This document shows, piece by piece, positions 24,901-36,900 of a DNA stretch of 64,000 nucleotides. The DNA lies in the NCBI RefSeq assembly GCF_963422355.1, contig NC_085104.1, positions 5,166,298 through 5,230,297 of the forward strand. Reading direction: 5' to 3'. The first letter of the stretch is position 1, and each line of letters begins with the position of its first letter. Position numbers and translations under genes: made by a program. The stretch comes from Corticium candelabrum. Lineage: Eukaryota > Porifera > Homoscleromorpha > Homosclerophorida > Plakinidae. The notes under the pieces are model-generated. The model was not told the origin of the DNA and did not search any database. It worked only from the letters and a program-made list of their open reading frames with translations.

Positions 24901-27900
24901 TGTATATTTTTGTCATTTATGTGGACTTATTTTTGTTGGTAAAGCAATAATGTATTTATTTTGGTTGAATAGGGTAAAACCAAGCAGTTACATCTTGTTT
25001 CTTGTGCATTTGTTTGATTAAATCTATAAGGTAGGGTTTACATTTGCATTGACACTTGTTTAGACTCCTAACCTTGCTTGGAATCTAACTCAATTATGTC
25101 AGTATCTTCGGAGAACACACGGTGCTTTGGCTGAACAAAAAGCAATCTACAGCATCAAACAAGCAGTAGTGACAACTCTTTTAATAGCTGAACCTTTGCT
25201 TAAAAACAAATTTCTTCAAGTATTTGGATCAGAAAACATACGTCATCAGACATTGTATCAGTAAGTTATGACATTTTTGAATATGTATCAGATTTATTAT
25301 GTTGCACTGCTTTTCAGATGTCAGCATTGTTTTCAACTACTTAGTGTGGACTTGGTGCTTAATGAAAGCTTTCATGCATTTGTGTTAGAAGTGAGTTAAA
25401 ATGTGTACTGCAGTAAATTTTATTCTTTATAACGCAGACTACATTGCAGGTAGATGGACAACCTTCTTTATCTAGTCTACTTAAGGAGAAAGTAATTTGA
25501 GCAGTTTGTGAAATGTATGTATTGTTAAAAATGCTGCATTTGATTATGTGGGTGAACTAAAGATGAGTAAAATCAGAAAGTGTGCCGTGGCTGAAGATGC
25601 TGTCAGGTTGTTGTTTGAGAGTCGCCTTGTTGCTCGTAGAGTGGCTAAAGCTATTGAATCAATCCCAGACATTGACGTCAGTGTATTTTTTGTGATTGAG
25701 TCTTATTGAGATCTTATTCTTAGCGTTGATGTTGTTAATTAATAGAGTTTCAATTGTGACTCGGAGCACAGTTTGTGCTTGTCTGATAGGGAATTAGTTT
25801 ATCTATTAGACTTGTTCAGAGAGAGACATTTTAGTGGCAACTTTGAACAGGTACACAAATAAAAAGAGAAAACAATTGTTGCTTTCAAGTGAGTTATTTA
25901 ATTTGTTGCAAATTTTTTGCTTGTTTCAGATATATCCCACTGTTGATGGTGGGATATATGATCACCTAATTGCAGATCTGAAGTCTGAAAGATCTTTTGA
26001 TCAGCATGATCAGCATACATTGTCACAACGGTCAACTGTTGAACTTCATAAGTTCTTAACACAACTTATGCTTAAATCCCAAGAAGCATTGCCAAAATCA
26101 CAGTATATCATTTTCTCTCTGTTTAGACAATCATTGCTTACTAATGGTGATTATAGTGAAGAGAGAGGTCAAAGTCAAAGTAATTTTGCTGGTCTTGCAC
26201 ATCAAACCACAGAAAGTGGTTATCAAGAATCACTCATTAACAATGTATTTGGTGACGAATTACTACCCCGTGAAGGCAAGCAGACAACTTACAGCTTTGA
26301 CAGTTTAATTTTTTGTTTACATTACTTTATAGATGGATGCTCTGATGGTATGACAATTAGTTGTTTGATATGCACTGTTGAAATTTGTTAATTAATGACT
26401 TATTCAGATAAAGAGAATTTGCCGTATTTGAAGTCTTTGATTGTTAGTCAAGGACAGCTAAATCCAGCCTTTCATCCGTCTCAAACTACGTACAACATCT
26501 ATGTAGGACACGAAACTACAATAATTACTGTAGAGGCCGTGGCAGCTCATTGCAAATGTCAAGCAAGGTTTGGAACAAAACTGGGAAGATCTGGGTCAGC
26601 ATGGAAGTCAATCCAGTGTATATTCATATACAAAACGATGTGTGCTTTGTTTCTTTAAAGATCTGTTAGATGGGTATTGGACATCGGACCAAACACCATT
26701 ACTGTTCTTGTGACTGATATAAGCCACACTGATGTTTGGATCATGCAAGCTTACGTTGTGTACATTACAAGAGCAAAAGTGGCCGATAGCAAACTGACAC
26801 TTAATCCACGTCTTGGTCATCAGGTGTGCAGTCTTGTACAGGTAATATATGTATCAGAACTTCTAGAGATGTTTAAATCATTTGATCTTTATTATGCTAA
26901 CAGCTAGTTTAGCTAAAACCAGTTAGCATTAAATAGTCAGAGTTTAGCAGTGGACATATTATGTGTTGCTATGCCCTTCCATGATGGGCAAGTGGGTCTT
27001 TACCCCATCTGGACACCCACCAACCTGACAGGTGAGTCCAGCAGGGTACGTGTTTCTGTGCAGTCCACACAGCGATCAATGACTAACCAATTTGATATAG
27101 ATTGCATGCATTACAGTGACCCCGAAATCGGTCAGCATGCCTAGTGGATATCAATGACTACCAGGAAAGTGCTGAACGTCATTGTCAACTGACTGTTCGC
27201 CAGACCACAGAAACTCCCCAATGACTGAAACGAGTCATAGTCTCACAGACAAAGCTAGAGAAACATGAGAAAGAAAGACAGAGAAGTTTCATAATTTACC
27301 GTCGTCACTGGGGTTTGAACTCCCAAACCATGGAGTGGTAGCCATTGTCGCTAACCACTAAGCCACGGGCGTTGTTATCAATTTGTTATTATGTTGTGCT
27401 CAACGAGATCAGTCTGGTTTGTAAGATCTTTCATAAGAACCGGAGGCAAACCCTGCCTCAGAAGTGCTTAGACCATCGTGGCTGTCTAAACAGAAGACAT
27501 GACTTTACACAGGATCCAATTGGACCCAAGAAGCACTGTTTTCTGTAAGTGCTCGAGGTTGTGATGACCTGGAATAATGTCCAGCTACTGTGCAATATCT
27601 GCATGCACTGTGCCCAATGCTCCCAACACCACTGGAACAATCAGTGTCCAACACTGCCACACATGCAGCTTACCTCCACCCGTAAGTCACTGTATTTCAT
27701 CAACTTTGCAGCTTGTTTCCTGGCGATGTTGCCATCAACAGGACAATAAGAAGACAAGTGCTTGTCTTCTTATTTCTGAAACAGATGTCAGGATGATTGG
27801 CACCGATCTTCCTAGCTGTAAGGATGGTTGTATCTCACATCATAGCGATGTCGTTTGTCTCCACAAGCCTATCAGGATGATGCCAGTACCATTTGCTCTC

Positions 27901-30900
27901 CACTGAAACCCCAAAATGACGACAAATGTCCCAGTGGATGATGGAGGCCACCTGATTGTGTCAATCAGTGTAATCCATCGGTGCCAGAGCACTACAGCCT
28001 GCCACAATGTGGTCGACTGTCTCCAGGCCTAAACTGCACAAGCAACAAGCGGGACTGACATCTCAATACAGAATGTTGCGCTCATAATACCGAGTCCGAA
28101 GAGCTTGGTCTTGAGCAGCAACAACCAGTACCTCGGTTGCAGCAGGAATATTCGATAACTTCAACCATTTGTAGGTCTCTTTCATGCCCACGGGTGCTTT
28201 CTAAGTGAGACAGTGATACTGACCATGCATAGGTTAACTTCCCAGGACTGTACATGAAGAGAACCGCTACACTTGCAGAAATGTTTTGCATCTGTGTGAG
28301 GCGGTTGCTCAAAGACATTATCATACAGGGTGATCCCACTTCCATGCAGCCTCTACGACTTGTTGCCCTTAGAGAGACTCTCCTGCAGCTGTGCAGTAAA
28401 CGGACGGGCCATGTGTCGGATCGAATGAGAGGACCTCCTAGCATCACACTCCTGTACCATTTGCATGAAGAGATCAGAGCTGCTACAAAGGTAACAGTCT
28501 AGCCCCACAATACAAGACTGATACGTCGACTCGATCTGTTGTAACTCTCAACCGCCCTCGGTGCACGGAGCGTACAGCCGGTCAACGTCTGCCACAGGAT
28601 GGTGGACACCATGCATAAAGAGAAGTTTCCTGGTCCGTCGATCAAGCTGCTGCAAGTCCGAGGTCCTCCAATGAATGACACCAGAACTGTAAGTGAGAAC
28701 CGGCAGTGCAAACTTGTTGATGGCCAGAATCTTGTTCTGACCATACAACTTGGCCCAGAGGACTATCTTCACTTTACAGAAGTACTCACGATGGAGACAT
28801 AGTGCTGTGCTGGATACCATTCCTCTCGTCCACATCCAAATACTTGTAGACCTGACCCGGTTTGAAACAGTTGACGGTGTTTGTTTTTCCTACCGTCAAC
28901 CCAGAATTATGTCCAGAGAGCTTGCCGTTGACATAGTGTGCAACAGCACACTTTTCCAGAGCAAACTTCCATCTGTGGATGTCACCAGAGAAGGTACGAA
29001 CTGTGTGCAACAACCCTTTCAGCTGATCAGGATTTCTGCCATACAGCTTCAGATCATCCATGTAAAGTAGATGACTGACAAACTGACGTTTGGGAGTCTC
29101 ACCACGCCCAGTGCTCATCCAATAGCCGCCAGTTCTGCATATCCCCACACAGAGAGGAGATAGTAAATCACCTTGGAAAATACGTTGCCTGATCTACATG
29201 AGCCTTGTCTTTGATGATACATTTCTCGTAGGAAAGTACCATTGATGTCTTGTAATTCTTCATCACATGACAGAAACCTGCTCAAGACTGGACTAATCTT
29301 ATGCAGCTGAAGACATCGAAGTAACCAGCTGTCAGAGACTTTCTGGTAGTCCACCCAAGCCATGCTCCTCCTGTGCTTGTCTTACAGTCCTCGGTAAGCA
29401 ATTTTTTAATCAACAGCTGATCCTTTGCACCCAAGGAACCCTGCTGACAACCGTTCTGCTCCGATGCCATGAGGTTTCCCTGAACGAAATGCCCTGCAAT
29501 TCTCGGTCTGACGACTGAGGTGAAGGTCTTGTAGAAGACAGATAAACACGTGATAGACCGGTAATTTTTGACCTGGTCAGTCTTGTCATTCTCAGGTATC
29601 AGGGTGATTGTTCCCTGAGATAACCAGTTGGGCACAGAGTCTGGGTCCTGAAACAGGAGGTTTTAGTTATGAGTCAGGTCATCGTGAAGACACATGATGT
29701 GCTTGACCCAGAAACTGTAAGCCTGATCTGGTCCAGAGACTTCCAGTTCTCTATCCTCTTGAGGCCACAATGTGACCTCATTGCCTGAGATAAGTAGCCA
29801 CTACTGCTCAGCTGTTCGATACATCTCACCATCAGTTTGACGCCTCAACCAGGAGGCAGACTCATTATGACACACTTTAGTTTCTAGTATATCACCCCAA
29901 TACTGCTCAATCTCAGACTCGGATGGTGGGGAAGTGATCTGGATAGTCTGCTTACCCAATTCCCTGTAAAGTCGCCCAGCATCCCGTTGAAACAAACCAT
30001 TCTTGTGAAGTCTCTTATGATTCTTCTTCAGCCTCCTAGCCTGCGAGACCTTGGACTGCAGTCCCATTTTTAGCCGATTTATGGTGACCTCACAAGTCTC
30101 CGAATGAGGAATGCTTAATTGATGCCATAGTTGGAGCTCATGTAACAAACGAATGCTCGATGAGCCCCTTCTAACTTCCTGCAACAGAGAAATCGCCCGC
30201 CAAAGTGCAAGAATCTCCATATCCAGTCTTCATCTCCAATGTCAGGGTTTGAAAGTTGGTTGACTTCACCATCTCTGAGCACTGCCTTTTGGACACTAGT
30301 TAAGCAGCAGTGTACACCAGGTAACTGATTTTGCTCATATCTGGTTCACCCTTTACTAAATTGATGATTGCATTAAGAGCATCAATAGGCTTCAGAGTCA
30401 CACTATTCACAGAGATTCTTGGAAGGCGTTGTCTCCACAGATAGGAATTTGCCTGACTTTCTTCTTTAGCTCTTCAAGAAACTCCCGACAGAGCACAGGG
30501 TCTACAGCAGCATCACTATCAAGTGAAAGACCGTCCTTTGTCTGGCAGTTAACTGAACTGATTTGAGAAGTCAGCGTTTTTATCTTTTCTAGCCGAGAAG
30601 CTGTACTAGGATGTGTAGTCATCAGATCACAGTTCATAGAGACACTAGGGGTTGGTGATTCCTTAGTAGCTCTGCACTGAACTGAATCTAAAGTGCCATC
30701 CATAGATTTGCAGTCTCCAGACAGAACAGTGACTGGCTGATCAAAGGAGCCATTTCCCAAGTAATTAGTATACTGATGATCCTCTTGCATCATTAGCAGC
30801 ACAGAATTCTCACCACGTGCAACAGGCGCCTTCCTAACCCAAGCTGTACTATGTGATACACAATTGACATGTGAGGGCGTGTCCACTGAAATGTCAGGTG

Positions 30901-33900
30901 AGGAGTCAGAAAACGCATCCAATGTCGACATCCGCACACCAGCACAAACATTAGTTGTAACAGATGACAAACCTGATATGTTTGTTCCACCCTGTTCGGC
31001 CTCGCGCTTGATCTCTTCCAACTCTGATTCAGTCAGCTTTCCAGAAGTTAGGAGATATTGCTTCTGGTCTGCCAGATGCTGTTCAGAGACATCAGTCAGA
31101 AAAGGATTCTGTTTGCACCACAGCTGATGTATGAGTTTTCTGAAACCAGACAACTTGTGTGACAACCACGCGGGTGTAATACTTCCCTGTTCATATGTCG
31201 TGTCCACTTTCCTCTAGTTGGATTGCTGCTCCTGTTAGACGAGATAGTAGATCAGGAACAGTGGGCATAGTAGTCTCGCTAGCGGGATTTGAAGCCAAAT
31301 TCAAACCAAACACAGAACGAGAGATTGTTCGACAAGTCACCCTACTCGTACAACCGTTTCTGGTCTTCCAAACGGCCGTAGAGATTCCAGATGCCAACTT
31401 TTTTAACCCTGCTCTGGTTTCCTGACAGGGAACGTGCTCCTCAGCTGGCTCTGAGACGAGTGATACAGCAAACAACCTTGAATCCATCATTATTCAACGT
31501 TTATTTAGATGAGTTGTTAATTGGTCTGAGAAGTTGTGGATATGGGGCAAGGATAGGTCATATGTACGTTGGCAGTGTTGCCTATGATGTGACATTGGTG
31601 TCACCAACACTGCATGGAATGCAGAAGATGCTGGACGTGTGTTCCCTGTTTGCGGAAAAAAGGCTTAACTTTTTGCTGTTAATTGTTAACAGCAAAAAGA
31701 GTTTATCTACTGTGTTTGTCCGGAACAGTCATTTGGCGGTGGTAAACCCAAAACTGACTGTAAGTAGTGGTTTTCTTTCCTTCAAGAATACAGTATCACA
31801 CTTAGGTGTGATAGTGGACTTTGCTCGACAATGCAAAATCTCTGTGGAAGCAAGAGTTGGAAAATTTTTCGGTGGTATAAACACTGTGTTGGGAAAATTG
31901 GAGGTGTGTGTGAATCACAAAAGGTGTGGATGGAGATAGTTGATCGACAGCTGTTTCCCATTATGTCATATGGGTGTCATTTGTGGGATTTGGAGAGAAC
32001 AGATGTGAGGAGGATGATCAATATGGCTCTGAGAAAAGGTGTGAAAAGAGAATTGGGTATGAAGAGGAATGAATCAATTTGTGACCGCTCTGGAGGTACG
32101 TTTTAAGAATCAGTGGAAAGATTGAACAATTTAAAATTGAAGTTCTTACAAAGAGCGTTCCATTCAATAGATGGCTTAGTAATAGGACTTCTTTTGCTGG
32201 TGGTTGACAAAAAGTTACAATTAGGAATGTCGTTGGAAGGGTTGAAGGGAGGTAGTTTGTCTTGTGTGGTACTGTATTTAGCTCTGTGTATGTGTGTGTG
32301 TTTGTTTGTTTGTGTTAGTATGCCCCCTGTGGGAACTGCATTACTGTGGTGATGCAATAGAACAATATATTATATTATGTGTCACTATGCCCCTTTATGA
32401 TGGGCAAGTGGGGTCTTTACCCCCATCTGGGCACACACCAACCCGGCAGGTGAGCCCAGCAGGGTACATGTTTCTGTGTAGTCCACACGACAATCAATGA
32501 CTAGCCAATTCAATATAGATTGCAGGCATTACGGTGACCGCGAACATCGGGACAGCATGCTTAGTGGATATCAATGACTACCAGGAAAGCACTGAATGTT
32601 ATCGTCAACGGACCGTTCGTCAGACCACAGAAACTTTCCAACGACTGAAACGAGTCATCGTCTCATGGACAAAGCTAGAGAAACACGAGAAAGAAAGACA
32701 GACAAGTTTCATAATTTACTGTCGTCACTGGAGTTTGAACCCCCAACCATAGAGTGGTAGCCATTGTCGCTAACCACTAAGCCACAGTGGTGACTATTAT
32801 TGTCGTGCTCAACCAGATCAGTCTGGTTTGTAAAGTTTTACAAGTACCGGAAGCAAACCCTGCTTCAGAAGTACTTAGACCATCACGGCTGTCTAGAAAG
32901 AAGACATGACTTTACGAAGGATCCGAGTAGATCCCAGAAGCACTGTTTTCTGTAAGTGCTGCAGGTTGTGATGACCTAGAATAGTGTCCAGCCACCGTGC
33001 AATACCTGCATGCACTGTGCCCAAAGCTCCCAAGACCACCGAAACCACCAGTGTTCGACAATGCCACTTGTGGCTTATCTTCACTCGCAAGTCGCTGTAC
33101 TTTGCCAACTTCTCAGCGTGTTTCTTGCCAATGTTGCCATCAGCAGGACAGCTGATATCAATAAGGAGACAAGTGTTTGTCTTCTTATTTCTGAGACAGA
33201 TGTCTGGACGATTGGCTTTTATCTTCTTGGCAATGGGGATGGTGATAACATCATAGTAATGTGATCCGTCTCCACAAGCCTATCAGGATGATGCTGGTAC
33301 CATCTGCTCTCCACTGGAACCCCAAAATGGTGACAAACATCCCAGTGAATGATGGAGGCCACCTGATTGTGTCGATCAGTGTAGTCCATCGGTGCCAAAG
33401 CACTACAACCTGCCACAATGTGGTCGACTGTTTCAAGGCCTACACTGCACATGCGGCAAGTAGGACTGACATCACGATGTAGAATCTTGCGCTCATAGTA
33501 CCGAGTCCGAAGAGCTTGGTCTTGAGCAGCAACAACCAGTCCTTCAGTTGCAGCAGAAAGATTCGCTGCCTTTAGCCATCCGTAGGTCTCTTTCATGTCC
33601 ACAGGTGCTGCTCAGTGAGACGGCGATACTGCTCGTGCATAGGCTTCCCGCTCCAAGACCGCAGACGAAGAGAACTGCAACATGTACGATAATGTCTCGC
33701 ATCTGTTTCAGGCACTTGCTCGAAGCCACCTTCAACTGAGATGGATGCATTCCTGTGTAAGTTCTACGACTTGTCGTCCGTAACAAGACTCCTCCGCAGC
33801 TGTGCAGTAAACCGACAAGCCATGCGCTTGATCGAGTGTGAAGATTTCCGGAGTCACACTCCCGTATCATCTGTATGAAAGGATCAGAACTGTCAGCAAG

Positions 33901-36900
33901 GTAACAGTTCAGCCTCACAATACAAGATTGATATGTCGACTCAATCTGTTGTAACCCCCTACCCCATCACTGCAAGGAGCGTACAGTCGGTCAACATCTG
34001 CAGCAGGATGGCGGACACCGTGCATAGAGAGGAGCATTCTGGTCCGTCGATTGAGCTGCTGCAGGTCCATCGATCGAGCTGCTGCAGGTCCATGCACCCC
34101 CAATGAATGGCACCAAAACTGTAAGTGAGAACCAGTAGTGCAAACCCATTGATGGCTAGAATCTTGTTCCGATCATACAACTCAGTCTGGAGAACCACCT
34201 TCACTCTGTGGAAGTACTCACAACAGAGTCTGTCCCGCATCATGCTGTGCTGAATACCGTTACTCTCTTCTACACCCAAGTACTTGTAGACTTGACCCGG
34301 TTCCAGACGGTTGATGGTGTCCGTTTTTCCTACCGTCACTCCAGAGTTGTGTCCAGATAGCCTGCCATTGACAAAGTGTGCAACAGCACATTTGTCCAGA
34401 TTACTATTACATCACACAGACAGACACACAGATACATTTAGAGATGTACATACTGACAACACATACCTACTCGTGTTGTATACAATTCATTGTATTGCAT
34501 CAATCAAATTATTCTTTAAAATTGTCAGGAATGTGATATGGCTGTGTTTCCTGGAAAGCGATGTGGATTGCAGCATATGTCCCACTCTTGGCTGGAAATG
34601 AATGAACGGATTCAATTGTTGCCTTCATGTTATGGTTCACCTGAAGGCAAGTATTATTTGACTACTTTCTCATAGTTCAAATCATATTTACTCTGCGACA
34701 TTTTGTGAACGCAGGTCGGTGGATACAGCCATGTCGTAGCTGTAGTGATCGTTTGTCGTGTTTATGGAGTAATTCTACATGGTTGCCCTATGATTGTGTT
34801 CACAGATTGGTACCTCGTCTTCAACTAAAGTACTGTTGGAGAAGACGAAAAGTTAGTTGCTGGAAATGGCTTTTAATATACGTAATGTGTCAATTGTTGT
34901 AGGTAATGGTGATTGGTGACTCACTTGTTCGTGGTATAATGTATTACATGCTAGAACAGGTGTGTGACTACATACAGTATTATCTGGACTTTTGTAGAAG
35001 TTTCTATTCATTGTGTTTGTAGTTAAATGGTACCCTCAATCATTGGAGTAAGAGTCATGGTGCAATTACATATGCTCATGTGGGAGATGGAATGTCTTTT
35101 ACATTTACGTATTATCCTCAATTCTGGTTACCGATCAATAAGAGGCCCGTCTTTGAACGATCTCTGTATTCTATGTTGAGGAAGTAAGTGCAAATAATGG
35201 CTTATGTGACATAACGGAAAATGCAATATACTATTGCTTACTGAGAGAAGGAATGCATTTACATGCCTGTAGGTTTGCGTAATGGTAGGACCGCATGTGA
35301 ACACTCAGACTAAAGATGCCAATAAGTAGTTCATATATGTGGTGCTTGTGTATCAGCAACGTTACTTGTAACAAGCTTGCTGTTTTCAGGGCGAACGGCA
35401 AAGACAAGTACTCTTACTACTCAACAATTCTCTTACCGTATGTTTTCTGCTTGTGTGTTTGTTTTCGAACAACTATCCAAAGTTTTTAAGGTTTCCAACT
35501 GATCTCGGAATGCCATAGTGGGTGGCAGTGCTTAAGTTGCTGTATTCTGACAAAAGTATGGAATCTAGAGATATAGAGGGCGTGCGAAAACAAAGCTGGA
35601 ACGATTTAAAACACTCTTTGCTTTCTAGTAGCAAGACAAAGCCCAAGGAGCTGTCTTTTTTACACAGATCCATTCTTCATTTCAGTTGGGATGGTTCAGC
35701 AATGGTTCCTCATACCAGGGAACCATTGTTTATTCATACCCAACTGAATGACCAACATTGGCCTGTTCATTCACATTAGCACTAAAATGTCCTAATGTGA
35801 ATGGGAATGTTAACCATTATGTAAATGTGACCACGGCCAATTAAATTTGTTAAAAAGAACTTGAACGTGCTCACACCAACATCTGGACTATGATTAGGCT
35901 AATTATGATTAGGCCAACATTAGTGCAAGTGTTATGAGGAATTCAGTCGGTGTTAAAAAGATTCTTTTTAACGCATTAGGTAAAAAGAGTCTTCAGTAAC
36001 CGACTGAATTCTCCATAGCATGTGTTAATAAAGTATCCGTGTTAAATTCAGTCTGGTGTTGAAAAGACTGTTAAATTCAGTCTGTTGTTAAAAGAACAAT
36101 GCAGAATAATTTCCTTGATCACTTGATTAAGTGTAAACTTTCTTTAATTAACACTCGTGCCATACGCTCAGACTGTTTTCTTCAATGTACACTGTTAAAT
36201 TCAGTCAGATAGCACGCGTTAGATGTTAGACAAATGGCAGCTTCTTCGAACGTTGTACACGTAACTTACATACAGTAATTTTACTAACCTTACTCGGTGA
36301 TAAATAGGTTATTATTATAAAATAACCTAGATAATGCGTTTAAAACGCTATAAATCTTTCTAGCGCATTCGATATAGAGTTCGTCTCTAGTAGTACGTAC
36401 GTTAGTTCGCCTTTGAAGTTGCGTGTACATGACTAACTAATTGTTCAACGGGGTGCTGTCTCTGTGCATGCTGATGCGTGGGAGTCTCTAGTGCAAGTCC
36501 GGTTGACATGCGTACATCTACACAAGCAATCTGAAATATGCTTCTCTGATCTTGTCGCAGTAGCCCACACAGAGCAGGAAGCACTGATGTGTGACTGTAG
36601 ATTATGTAGTTGACTAGATCAGCTACAGTAGCTATAGCTGGTTACTGTAGCTATAGCTGGTTAACGAATGGAACTCGTAAAGCTTATGCACCTTACCCTA
36701 CGAAGCAATGAGAGTGGATGTTTGTTGGTTACAGTTCAATGAAGAAGCGGCCATTTGCCTAAAGTCTAACGTGCGCTATCTGACTGAATTTAACATTGTA
36801 CATTGTTAAAAACAGTCGAGGCGAATGGTACACGTGTTAAAAGTCTAGACCTAACCAAGTCATTGAGGACATATGATACATTGTTCTTTCAATGCCAGAC

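Noticed and set aside
25498..25500. TGA read as selenocysteine
   Set aside because: The frame also changes within 25 bases and the family has no known selenocysteine there; a lesion or sequence error is simpler.
35390..35520. Additional CPED1-like exon around 35391
   Set aside because: An AG precedes a short open stretch, but the exons ending at 35183 and starting at 38114 join in phase and match the family without it.
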